64,000 bases of DNA, from NCBI GenBank assembly GCA_012838135.1, contig DUPV01000072.1, forward strand, positions 1 through 64,000, given 5' to 3'. Shown here one piece after another: positions 10,585 to 20,372 of this stretch (the stretch's first letter is position 1; each line of letters begins with the position of its first letter). A program made the position numbers and the translations under genes. Source of the DNA: Clostridiaceae bacterium. GTDB lineage: Bacteria; Bacillota; Clostridia; Saccharofermentanales; DTU023. The notes beneath the pieces were generated by a model that saw only the letters and a list, made by a program, of their open reading frames with translations, made no database searches and was not told where the DNA came from.

Positions 10585-10879
10585 AATATTCGTAAAAACA
10601 GAACTCCTTATCCTCAGATTCATAGGCATTTACAGGAATAGGAATACTTGTAGGAACAGTGAAAGTATAGCTGACTGTAATCCCTGCGCCGGTTATAGTC
10701 TCTCCTGTCCTGTCCATCATCGTTGAAATATCTTTATCCTCAGCCTGTTTATTAAACTTAGCCGCAAGGACAATAGCGGAAGTAAGTATCATCATAACCA
10801 GAACTATGATTACCAGACCAGCCAAAACTTCTATAAGGGTTTCTCCGCGTTTGTTTTTAAGTTTATTTTTTGTTTTCAT
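10574..10879 (-). CDS. Minor pilin (PilV/GspI-like), 101 aa
   Basis: KRG|ETLIEVLAGLVIIVLVMM class III signal. Confidence 0.8.
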   Translation of the reverse strand: MKTKNKLKNKRGETLIEVLAGLVIIVLVMMILTSAIVLAAKFNKQAEDKDISTMMDRTGETITGAGITVSYTFTVPTSIPIPVNAYESEDKEFCFYEYYEE

Positions 10880-10893
10880 ATTACCCCTGCTAC

Positions 10894-11616
10894 TTACTTC
10901 TTTTTACTTATAACGCAGTTTTCCCAGCTGATTGTATGAACAACCTTTTTTGTAACGGTTATAGTCTTAACATAGTTGTCATTTTTCTGTTCTTTTGAAA
11001 ATGTGACCGGATCTGAGGTGGATTTTGCTAAATCCAGCGTCATAACCGTAATAAATTTATCAGCTTCTGATGATGAAGCGTTTTTGATGCCGAAAGCAAT
11101 AGTCATTTTCATATTTGCGGGATCAAAATCCAGCTTAGCTACCACCGGTGCAAGCTTCTGTAGCTTGTCATTACCTTCTATCGTGATAGTCAGAGTTTGC
11201 GGACTAGGTGAATCAATTAATTTCGCCCATTCTTTTAGAACTTCTTGCAGTATAGTATTATCCTGTGCGACATCATGATAAACAGCTGCACCTGATGTAG
11301 GTTCCTCAGGGACAGTGTTACTGCTAATTAGCGTTTCCCAGTTCCCATCATATGTTTCCGTAGTAGTTGCTACAGACTTTTCCTCATAAGAAACACTGTC
11401 ACCCTCAAGTGAATCTTTGAACAGCTTAACAGCAGAGCTTACCGAAAGGTAGTTTTGTTCTTCACTCTGCGTGTTTTTTACACGACCTACATTGGAAAAC
11501 GCAGTAGAAACTATGACCGCTGAAATCATAACACAAACGATCAGGGCAATCAAAGCGAATATAAGGGTCGCTCCCTTATTTGACCGTATTTTGTTTTTCA
11601 GATTACTTGAATTCAT
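10894..11616 (-). CDS. Minor pilin lacking Glu5 (PilX/GspK-like)
   Basis: NKG|ATLIFALIALIVCVMISAVIV; Met at 11616 preceded by AGGAGAG. Confidence 0.75.
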   Translation of the reverse strand: MNSSNLKNKIRSNKGATLIFALIALIVCVMISAVIVSTAFSNVGRVKNTQSEEQNYLSVSSAVKLFKDSLEGDSVSYEEKSVATTTETYDGNWETLISSNTVPEEPTSGAAVYHDVAQDNTILQEVLKEWAKLIDSPSPQTLTITIEGNDKLQKLAPVVAKLDFDPANMKMTIAFGIKNASSSEADKFITVMTLDLAKSTSDPVTFSKEQKNDNYVKTITVTKKVVHTISWENCVISKKK

Positions 11617-14600
11617 GTAATCTCTCCTGAGGGACAGTATCACACTCAAATAGCCATATTCCACCGTCTTGATTTTGACCTGTACCTGAACCTAAAATTT
11701 GTTCGAACTTAAATCCGGTTTGTGTACCGTTAAGCACGATTCTTTTTTGACCTGAGAAATACAGATTGTGTTTCGCGCTGTCGTATTCAGTTTTTTCAAC
11801 CGATTTCCATTCAATACCAAAAGTAGCATTGGTATTTGTATTGTGAAGATATGGGTTCAATAAATTGTTGAAAATCTTTAAATGTCTCTTATTGCCGGTA
11901 ACTTCCCATAGCATTGTGTTATTGCTTACAGGTGAGGTGAGATAGTAGTCTCCTGTCTGCAAATCCTGCTGAAGATCTACCTTTATCGCAGCAATCGCAC
12001 TGTTAGACCAAGCGTTTACTATTCCGTTCATACAATAGTATTCTGAGTCAGTTCCACTTTCACGCGGTTCCTTGGCAATAATAAGGTACTTTTTCGTATC
12101 GGGATCGGGAAGTTGGCCAGAGGCTGTGACAAGTTTCAAAGGATTGTATGATATCTTCCACATCGCATGTAATACTATGTCTCCTGTCGGATTATCCTCT
12201 GTCGGATTGACATTAAACTTGCCATCCTGTGTTATATTCTCTACATCACTGACAATATTCCCTTCAGTATCCAATAGTTTTTGATGATTACCACTTTCAT
12301 TTTTTATATACCAGCCTTCAAAGACCGGTATTGGGTCTAACGTTGCAACTTTATCATTCATCTCACCATTCAAAGCAGAGAATGATTTTGGTTGATCTGT
12401 GTCTGTCGACAAGAGCTCCGGATTTATACCGCTGCCACCGTTATTATAGATATAACTGCTAAATACGTATGTTCCCGTTTCGTTATAATGTTTCAAAATA
12501 AGCTTTCCGGTGTAACAGATTGCGTGCAAATCATCGCTGACTATATTACTGTCAAAAGTCCTTATATTGCCGTCGCTGTCCTTATTATTCTCATCGCTAA
12601 CTTTTATTCTCAGTGCCTGCACTTTAAAATCAGCTTCTCCTGCATTTTGCGCTGTGGCTTCCAGATAAAACGGCGAAGAAGGATCAGGATCAGGTTCAGG
12701 TGTGGCTTTTGTAATTGACAGATTGAAGACGTCAGCCTCCGGAGTGGATGGATCGGCCGGATTATTGGATGTGGATGAGTAGTCCCAATTTTCACCGGTT
12801 GTTGTAATTTCGTCCGAATCTATCAAGTTATTATTTTTATCTGTTAATATGAGATTCCACTTTACTATTTCTCCGGGTTTTACCGTCGTAGGTGTAATCG
12901 GATTTGCTGAAAGATTCACTTCAGCGGTGACATCAACATTTAGTTGTGCTTCACTGTAATATCCGTCTTCGACTGAATATCTCAGAAGGATTTCAGTCAA
13001 TTCTGTCTTATCGATACCCGTTACAGTAAGTTTACAAGTACCATCTATTTCGCTCACGCTTGCGGATACACTTACTTTGTCGTCGATAATTACTGGCTGA
13101 TTAGCGTCAAAATTAACCCATGTATCATTTGCAGCATCTATTCTGATTTCAAGATTTGACAGTACAATATCGGGGTAACTTCCGCAGTCATAAAATTTCA
13201 CTTCCGTTTCATCGTAATAATCGTCAATATATTCGCCTGTAACTGTATCCTCATGGTAAGAAATTAAATCCAATGCCATATCGGCTTTAGTCAACTCTAA
13301 GCGTCTTACTATAGGCCATTGACCGTAATGAACATATTCTCCCGAATATTCTTGCTTAATTACCGCCGGGAACGGATAGTTCTTACCTTCAAGTGAAGCA
13401 TCCCCGCAGGGGAAACTGCTGTTAACAAGTGTAATTTTTTGATAAGGGGCCGGTGAAGAACTACCATTCAAGTCGGTGCAGAATTGCTCCAGGAACATAT
13501 CATCATATGATTTTGAATAAATGCCGTTATTTATCCAGCCAGGTTCATCCGATATTATCATCTGATCGGTTTTATAATTGTTAGCATAATAATGACAGTT
13601 ATTTAACTCACCACCAAGTGCCGGTTTACCAACGTACTCATTATAGTATGCATCACCGCCTATTACAGCAACCTTGACATTGCCTACAGGCTGCGGTAAA
13701 TCCATATAAGAATAGCAGTTATAATAATTCGGACTTATAAATCCCCACGAATTATCCCATATATCATGCATATTTACAGCTCTGCATGTAAAGGCTGATG
13801 AAGCGATGCCGCTGATATAAATATTCAGTTTATATACACCATTAGCAGCATCGGGATCGGTATAGATAAGAGAAGGGTCAACAAGAACTCTGCCGCCGGA
13901 GTAACAATTATAGATCCTGGTTTGATTTGTACCTGCAATACCTCCTACGGTTATGTTATCCTCATACTCAATGCCTACGAGACTGACAACACCTGTACCC
14001 CTGTGCCTATCTGTGTGGATTTTAATTGTAGTTACAGCAGAGCACTTGTTTATTTGCGTTCTGAGAACACCTGCCAGACCACCTATGGTTGTTTCTCCGC
14101 AGGATACCGGTTGATCACTTTCATCAATCACCTCATAGCCGGCAACCGCACAGTTTTCAATTATACCTATGTAGTCATAAGGGCTTACTCCTCCGTTATA
14201 CGTTCCGGTACTATATTCGTTTGCCATCCCCACTAAGGTGCCGATTGCGTAATAGCCCTGAGGGCTGCCAGCAGGACGCTTAATCACAGGAACAGTATCT
14301 TTTGAGTCCCTGATGAGCACGACATTTCTTATCGTAGCACTTACGGTTAATCCGAAAACTCCTACTGAATAGCAACCTGATGTAATAGAAAGGTTTTTTA
14401 TCTTATAACTTTGGCCGTCAAAGCTGCCCCCGAACCAGGCAAAAAACGGAATTCTATAGGTAACGTCAATCGTTCCTGAGGTTTCACCAAGAGCGGCAAT
14501 CGGTGTATAGCCTGTTCTTCCAATGCACTCTATATCATAATCCTGAATGAAGTTTTGTCTTGCTCTCAGTGTAGTAAAATTTGACAGGCCATCAAGTGGT

Positions 14601-17600
14601 AGCAGCGGTGAATAAAACCAGTAGTTGTTAAGATTCCGAATGATACTGGATGGAAGTGTTGCTGACATTAAGTAAGGGAAATATTTGCAGTAATATAGTC
14701 CGAACGTTGAAGTTCTGCCATTATTTGTCATTCTATTGTTAGTTCTCGATAAACTGTTCCAGTTGATAAACTGAAGTTGGTCGAGCGACCTGATCTTGTA
14801 TTTGTTATCCGCCATTCCCGGCTCGTGTTGAAGCGAGGGTTGGGTATCGTTATTCCAGCCTTCAAGCTTGATTGATTTGGCGAAGAAAGGACAGAAAGAA
14901 TAGCTGAGTGCCGGTTCATCCTCCGGTGTTAAAGTTACAGTAGCATTCTGTACATTCCCCGTCATAAACATATAGTTGTTTACATCGGCATTATATGAGG
15001 TAGCAGGGTTCGTTTCAGTACAAGTGCTATAGCATGTGAAAACATAACCGCTGTAGGCAGTATTAAACGATGATTCCGCATTCGTGTTTCGGTTAGCAGG
15101 GACATTCACATTCGACCATACTTTTCCTAAGTTATATGTTTGTGTACCGTCGCCTTTTTTCGCAACATAATAGCCATAGCCGTATTCTTTGACGATTCCT
15201 CCGTCGTCATGTACCGTGTTTATGGTGTCATGGAACACTGCCTCGTAGGCTACATTTTCGGTTTCGACTTTTTTTCTGCCTACCATGTAAATCTGATATC
15301 CCGGAGTAGAGCCTCCTGTAACCTTCTCCCAGTAGAAGAAACCGGCTTTACCGAAGTCAGGTTCTTCCGGCTCCGGCGGTATCTTCCAATCACCATAATG
15401 CGGGAGACCGGTTATTGATAAATAAGGATAGGTGACAAGGGGCTGAGGATCAAGGTCTGTTTTTTGATTATATGGATAGGTGTCGTTTTCGTTGTTATCA
15501 TCCGAAAATTTGCCTCCGTCAAATCCGGAAACCGCTTCGGCATTAGATGCGAAATTATATTCGGAAGAACCAACTAAATTTTTAGCAACGGATTTGAAGT
15601 AGTAGACATTGTTTACCGTTGTTGCGGACGGTGCCGTACTGTAGATATCAGTTGCCTTTAATTCGGAACAGTTAAATATCGAATAGGAATTGGTGACACT
15701 GGCAATTTTGTTTGGAACAAAACCCGCTGCTGCAGCAATTTTACCTTCGGCTATGCCGCTTTTTATCATGCCGAAACCTGCGGAGTATGAGCCTGAAATA
15801 GAGGATCCTTCAGCAAGTTCACCTGCCAGTCCGCCAATCTTGGAAGTCGATGCACCTCCGATCAGATATGAGTCAGCATATGAGTCCTGTATAGAAGCAT
15901 TACCGCTTGTTTTGCCAATCAATCCGCCAATCGAGCCCGTTCCCTCAATTATTGTTGAAGCAAAGCTGTGTTCGATTGTTAGATTGGCGGCAGTTGAACT
16001 GCCTACGAGTCCGCCGATATTAGAAGTGCCTTTCAATAAAATATTGTCTTTATAGGTGCGGGGAACAAAGTAATTTTTCTCAACATAAAGTTTGCAGTCT
16101 TTTATTGTAAGATCAGAGGTGGCCTTTCCCACCAGACCGCCTACGTCCGTACCGCCGTCTATCTTTGTGTTAACCATAGTAACATCGGATATCGTAAGGT
16201 TAGAGCCGGCTGTTCCCACTCCCACCAGACCGCCCACGTCCGTGCTGCCGTTTATCTTGGTGTTATCCATGGTAACGCCGGATATCGTAAGGTCAGAGGT
16301 GGCATTTCCCACCAGACCGCCTACGTCCGTACCGCTGTCTATCTTGGTGTTATCCATGGTAACGCCGGATATCGTAAGGTCAGAGGTGGCATTTCCCACC
16401 AGACCGCCTACGTCCGTACCGCTGTCTATCTTGGTGTTATCCATGGTAACGTTGGATATCGTAAGGTCAGAGGTGGAGGTAGCTGTTCCCGCCAGACCGC
16501 CGACATTTGTACCACCTTCTATCTTTTCGTTAATCAACGTAATGCCGGAAATCTCACTTCCTGCAAAAGTCTCGAATAGTCCCGCCGGTTTGTCGGTTCT
16601 GTTGCCAATATGCATATTCAATATTTTAAATGAACCAGTTTCCGGCGCGGGAATATAGCCTGAATATACGTTTAAGTTTGAGTTATCAATCGGTGTAAAT
16701 GTCTTGTTTCCGTAAAGTGACTTCCAAAGGAACTGTTCTTCAACAGGCCGAGTATTGTCGGAGTCATCACTAAAATCTATATCCGAAATCTGTTTTGCGG
16801 ACGTAACTGCAGTTGCCGGCAAGCCCGAAGTCGAGTTATCTAAATTCTGGAGATGTCTGCCATACGCTATATTGGCTTCAGCTTCTGTCGTCAATGATGC
16901 GAATAAACTGTTTACAGTCCTTCTTATTGGACTTGTATCCGGAATACTGTCATCGTTGCTTGAGACAGTGAAGGAAAGCTCTAAGTCCTCACCCGGAATG
17001 AGAGCTCCCGTGCTGCGCTCTACGCCAGATGGTTGCCAATCTGCATCACCGAAAGTATCTTTGAAGTTTTGATCGACTTCCAGCTTATCTAGTGTAACTG
17101 ACGCAGAGTACTTCTTCGTTAATCCTACAATATCTGAGTTGACTATAGGCGTGAGAATTACTGTTTTCTCGCTTGTTTTTCCCTTAACTGTAAGCTCAAA
17201 TTCAAGAGTGCTTGTATCACCTGCAACATAAGGAACAATTGCTGTCATATTCGCTTGCAAAATGTCGGCATTGATGATATTCAGTGACGCGTTGATTTTG
17301 CCACCGTTTGCATCCTCAGGCATATTCGCTTTGCCGCCATAGTAGCCTGCTTTATTATAACCTTTTAAGCTGTGCCTGAAATCCTTGAACCTGATCGAAG
17401 AATCGTCAATTACATTTTGGTCGAGTGTGTCATCGTTACTGACGTAAAAATCATCAGCTGATCTTTCTTCCGAGTAGAATGCCGAATAGACATATCCGGT
17501 AACAGGGTCAAGTTCAATGACCCAGTTATCATCAAGTACATCCTCGTCGATGCTCCCTTTAGGGAAAAACAAATCGATAAGATCACTTGAAGTGGACAAT

Positions 17601-17971
17601 GTTGGATTGTTTTTATCATGCCAAAAATATTTTAAGTTTTGATACTGTACCGTATCATTAGTATCTAATTCCCAATCGACAGGTTTTCCATCGCTATCTC
17701 CGACGACATCTACAAGTTCTGTGTTCGTTAATAATTTGTCTATTTCGCCCGATGCTTTTAACTCCCTGATTCTGTTCTGGGCGCTTACGTACATGCTCTG
17801 AGCTATGTTGTCCAGTTTAGTTTGCTTATTACGGTCAACCAGGTTTTGAACGCCAATGAATGCAATAGCGCCAAGAATAACTACTATTGCGACAGCAATG
17901 AGTGTCTCCATCAGTGTTAAACCTTTTTTATTTAATTGGTTGTTAAATCTTGTCTTCACGGTTACCTTCAC
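11603..17971 (-). CDS. Giant minor pilin-adhesin fusion, 2122 aa, with GLUG-like and InlB-B-like repeats
   Basis: N-terminal KKG|LTLMETLIAVAIVVILGAIAF class III signal; repeated GTDVGGLVGNATSDLTISGVTMDNTKI; C-terminal YNNGGSGINPE...FEGWYIKNESG...HAMWK module. Confidence 0.93.
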   Translation of the reverse strand: MKVTVKTRFNNQLNKKGLTLMETLIAVAIVVILGAIAFIGVQNLVDRNKQTKLDNIAQSMYVSAQNRIRELKASGEIDKLLTNTELVDVVGDSDGKPVDWELDTNDTVQYQNLKYFWHDKNNPTLSTSSDLIDLFFPKGSIDEDVLDDNWVIELDPVTGYVYSAFYSEERSADDFYVSNDDTLDQNVIDDSSIRFKDFRHSLKGYNKAGYYGGKANMPEDANGGKINASLNIINADILQANMTAIVPYVAGDTSTLEFELTVKGKTSEKTVILTPIVNSDIVGLTKKYSASVTLDKLEVDQNFKDTFGDADWQPSGVERSTGALIPGEDLELSFTVSSNDDSIPDTSPIRRTVNSLFASLTTEAEANIAYGRHLQNLDNSTSGLPATAVTSAKQISDIDFSDDSDNTRPVEEQFLWKSLYGNKTFTPIDNSNLNVYSGYIPAPETGSFKILNMHIGNRTDKPAGLFETFAGSEISGITLINEKIEGGTNVGGLAGTATSTSDLTISNVTMDNTKIDSGTDVGGLVGNATSDLTISGVTMDNTKIDSGTDVGGLVGNATSDLTISGVTMDNTKINGSTDVGGLVGVGTAGSNLTISDVTMVNTKIDGGTDVGGLVGKATSDLTIKDCKLYVEKNYFVPRTYKDNILLKGTSNIGGLVGSSTAANLTIEHSFASTIIEGTGSIGGLIGKTSGNASIQDSYADSYLIGGASTSKIGGLAGELAEGSSISGSYSAGFGMIKSGIAEGKIAAAAGFVPNKIASVTNSYSIFNCSELKATDIYSTAPSATTVNNVYYFKSVAKNLVGSSEYNFASNAEAVSGFDGGKFSDDNNENDTYPYNQKTDLDPQPLVTYPYLSITGLPHYGDWKIPPEPEEPDFGKAGFFYWEKVTGGSTPGYQIYMVGRKKVETENVAYEAVFHDTINTVHDDGGIVKEYGYGYYVAKKGDGTQTYNLGKVWSNVNVPANRNTNAESSFNTAYSGYVFTCYSTCTETNPATSYNADVNNYMFMTGNVQNATVTLTPEDEPALSYSFCPFFAKSIKLEGWNNDTQPSLQHEPGMADNKYKIRSLDQLQFINWNSLSRTNNRMTNNGRTSTFGLYYCKYFPYLMSATLPSSIIRNLNNYWFYSPLLPLDGLSNFTTLRARQNFIQDYDIECIGRTGYTPIAALGETSGTIDVTYRIPFFAWFGGSFDGQSYKIKNLSITSGCYSVGVFGLTVSATIRNVVLIRDSKDTVPVIKRPAGSPQGYYAIGTLVGMANEYSTGTYNGGVSPYDYIGIIENCAVAGYEVIDESDQPVSCGETTIGGLAGVLRTQINKCSAVTTIKIHTDRHRGTGVVSLVGIEYEDNITVGGIAGTNQTRIYNCYSGGRVLVDPSLIYTDPDAANGVYKLNIYISGIASSAFTCRAVNMHDIWDNSWGFISPNYYNCYSYMDLPQPVGNVKVAVIGGDAYYNEYVGKPALGGELNNCHYYANNYKTDQMIISDEPGWINNGIYSKSYDDMFLEQFCTDLNGSSSPAPYQKITLVNSSFPCGDASLEGKNYPFPAVIKQEYSGEYVHYGQWPIVRRLELTKADMALDLISYHEDTVTGEYIDDYYDETEVKFYDCGSYPDIVLSNLEIRIDAANDTWVNFDANQPVIIDDKVSVSASVSEIDGTCKLTVTGIDKTELTEILLRYSVEDGYYSEAQLNVDVTAEVNLSANPITPTTVKPGEIVKWNLILTDKNNNLIDSDEITTTGENWDYSSTSNNPADPSTPEADVFNLSITKATPEPDPDPSSPFYLEATAQNAGEADFKVQALRIKVSDENNKDSDGNIRTFDSNIVSDDLHAICYTGKLILKHYNETGTYVFSSYIYNNGGSGINPELLSTDTDQPKSFSALNGEMNDKVATLDPIPVFEGWYIKNESGNHQKLLDTEGNIVSDVENITQDGKFNVNPTEDNPTGDIVLHAMWKISYNPLKLVTASGQLPDPDTKKYLIIAKEPRESGTDSEYYCMNGIVNAWSNSAIAAIKVDLQQDLQTGDYYLTSPVSNNTMLWEVTGNKRHLKIFNNLLNPYLHNTNTNATFGIEWKSVEKTEYDSAKHNLYFSGQKRIVLNGTQTGFKFEQILGSGTGQNQDGGIWLFECDTVPQERLHEFK
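16092..16490 (-). repeat. 87-bp (29-aa) near-identical tandem repeats within giant pilin gene
   Basis: Copies starting near 16277 and 16364 are essentially identical at 87-bp spacing; flanking copies diverge. Confidence 0.9.
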
Positions 17972-18174
17972 TATTCAAACAGCATTAACGGTTTGACTCA
18001 TTTAGCTCAGTTTCAACTGAGTTATAATATTTATTTCATATTATAATTGTTTACATTATAATATTGCAACCGGTCTGTCATGTACGAATCCCTACTGCTC
18101 AACGTTTAGACAACTTGTGTTTTGCGTTGTTGCGCTTCTACAGGTTCATAAAGCATTAATTCATTTTTTTACTG

Positions 18175-18897
18175 TTAAAGAAATCGGTTCAACAAAGCAA
18201 GTGTGACAACTGAAGCAGGTAAACCTAATCCAAAAACAATATCTGACATACGTACTTTCATCTCCAGATAGGAAGTACGTTGATTAGAAAACCCTCTGGC
18301 TTCCATCGCCATCGCCAGAAATTCTGACCAGCGAACAGTACGAATCAGCATACAAAATATGGGACCTGATAAGAATGCTCTTCCTCGCACACCCCGTACA
18401 CGATAAGCCAATTTAGATCGTCTATATTCTTCTCTTACCGTAGGAAGCAGATGCACAGCAGCAAGAATTCCATATGCCATCTCAGGTTTCATGCGTGCTT
18501 GTTGAATAGCTGAAGCAATTAATTCATTGTTTTTTGTTGTAAGCCCGAAGACAAGCCCTAACATCGCATAAGCAAGAATTCTCGTACTTAACATCAGACC
18601 ATTAACAAAGGAAGGCGGCAATACACTCGCTTCTGAGATAGTCAGATTAGTCTGTGCACTAATCTCTTCACCACTATAAAACTTCATACCTGCAAAGAAA
18701 AAACTAAGAGCTACTAATAGAGCAGGCATTAGGAACTTAATAGCTGTAATAAAATTCGTACGTTGACTACCTAGAAGACAAAACAGAGCAATTCCTGCAA
18801 TAAATATATTGACATGATAACCCGGCACTACTGCTAATAACAGTGCAGTACTAAGGATACCTGACATTTTATAAAATGGATTCACATAATCAATCAT
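18175..18897 (-). CDS. ykoC: ECF transporter transmembrane T component (YkoC-like)
   Basis: CbiQ family features, RSKLAYRVRGVRGRAF and AMEARGF motifs. Confidence 0.85.
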   Translation of the reverse strand: MIDYVNPFYKMSGILSTALLLAVVPGYHVNIFIAGIALFCLLGSQRTNFITAIKFLMPALLVALSFFFAGMKFYSGEEISAQTNLTISEASVLPPSFVNGLMLSTRILAYAMLGLVFGLTTKNNELIASAIQQARMKPEMAYGILAAVHLLPTVREEYRRSKLAYRVRGVRGRAFLSGPIFCMLIRTVRWSEFLAMAMEARGFSNQRTSYLEMKVRMSDIVFGLGLPASVVTLALLNRFL

Positions 18898-20372
18898 CGG
18901 ATCCGCCTCATTTCACCCTTGTCTATTTCTATTTCACAATCCGCATAACGACTAATTAATGTCCGATCATGACTGGTAAAAATACAGCTGATACCATGCC
19001 GGATTAAATCTTGCAGTGTTTCCATAATTTCCACACCATGTCTGATATCTTGCCCGTAGGTAGGCTCATCCACGAGAAGTAATTTACGTGATCCCGGAAG
19101 CATTGTTAAAACCGCTAACCTGCGCTGCTCTCCCTGGCTAAGTAACCAGGGGGACACTTTCGTTTTACTCTGTAAACCATAACGTTCCAAGAATGAATGA
19201 ACTCTTGCACTATCGGCAACCTCTTCTAAAGCAGCATCAGGCTTTTCCCGGAGTTTAACACTAAACGCTATTTCCGATGCCACATCCATCTGAACAAACT
19301 GCAAAGCCGGATCCTGGAAGACTATGCCAATACGTTGAAAAACATCTCTTCGTTTCAGTGTACTAAGATCATCACCTGCGAAAAAAATCGTACCGGAGTA
19401 GGCGCATTCTCCTAACAAAGCACGAAAAAAACTCGTTTTGCCGCTGCCACTCGATCCGGTTAGTGCAACCAATTTATTGCCCGGAATATCCAGAACATCA
19501 GAATGTACTATTCTTTCTCCTCCTCGCCATTTGCGACGTAAGATTCCGGGTCTTGAAGCTCCAACCAATAAGGAAAAATCACGCAGTTGTAAAATCGGCT
19601 CTTCCTTACTCTCTGAAGCTTTCGTATTCTGTCCTTCATTTACCGGACGCGGTTTCCAATCAACATGCAAACCGTGCGCAAATAGATTATCCTCATTGAC
19701 TTGCACTAACTGTCCTTTTCTATCGAGTAATAATTGCCCGGTACATTCTTTCCAATGTTCAAGCCGGTGGTCAATAACCAACACAGCTTTGCCCTTAGCA
19801 CGCCAGTTTTCTATCAAACCCCGGCATTGATGAACCGTCTCATCATCAAGATTTGCAAACGGCTCATCCAAAATATAAAGATTTCCGGGATAGAGTTCAG
19901 CAATAGCAAGGGCACAAAGTTCAAGCTCACCACCCGACAAATAATCAAACTCGCGGTCAGCTATGGATGACAAATTGAATTTTTCGATTACTCTTTCTAA
20001 CTCAAGATCAATATCACAAGGTGGTGTTTCCAAGTTTTCAAAACAAAATATAATTTCTTGCCTGAGGTTAGACATACAGAACGAACCTCGTGCATTCTGA
20101 AATATCGTCGTCATATATTGACTACGTTCTGTTGTATTTAGGTCAGTAATATCTTGACCGGAAACCAGAATCCGCCCGCTATTTAACACACCGCCATTCG
20201 CAGGATAATGCCCGCAAAGTACTTTTGCTAAAGTACTCTTGCCGGCTCCGCTCTCTCCGCAAAGCAAGACTAATTCGCCCGGCCATATCTGAAGTGAAAT
20301 ATCGTTCAAGATATTATTTTTACCAAAACCGAAAGACAGATTCAGAATTTCAAGTACAGGCTCTTTTATCAT
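18894..20372 (-). CDS. ykoD: ECF transporter fused dual ATPase (YkoD-like)
   Basis: Two ABC cassettes: GESGAGKST...LSGGELE and GSSGSGKTS...LSQGEQRR. Confidence 0.92.
   Translation of the reverse strand: MIKEPVLEILNLSFGFGKNNILNDISLQIWPGELVLLCGESGAGKSTLAKVLCGHYPANGGVLNSGRILVSGQDITDLNTTERSQYMTTIFQNARGSFCMSNLRQEIIFCFENLETPPCDIDLELERVIEKFNLSSIADREFDYLSGGELELCALAIAELYPGNLYILDEPFANLDDETVHQCRGLIENWRAKGKAVLVIDHRLEHWKECTGQLLLDRKGQLVQVNEDNLFAHGLHVDWKPRPVNEGQNTKASESKEEPILQLRDFSLLVGASRPGILRRKWRGGERIVHSDVLDIPGNKLVALTGSSGSGKTSFFRALLGECAYSGTIFFAGDDLSTLKRRDVFQRIGIVFQDPALQFVQMDVASEIAFSVKLREKPDAALEEVADSARVHSFLERYGLQSKTKVSPWLLSQGEQRRLAVLTMLPGSRKLLLVDEPTYGQDIRHGVEIMETLQDLIRHGISCIFTSHDRTLISRYADCEIEIDKGEMRRIR

Noticed and set aside
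16092-16658. 188-aa + strand ORF with repeated PTRPPTSVP units
   Set aside because: Antisense shadow of the GLUG-like repeats in the giant pilin gene
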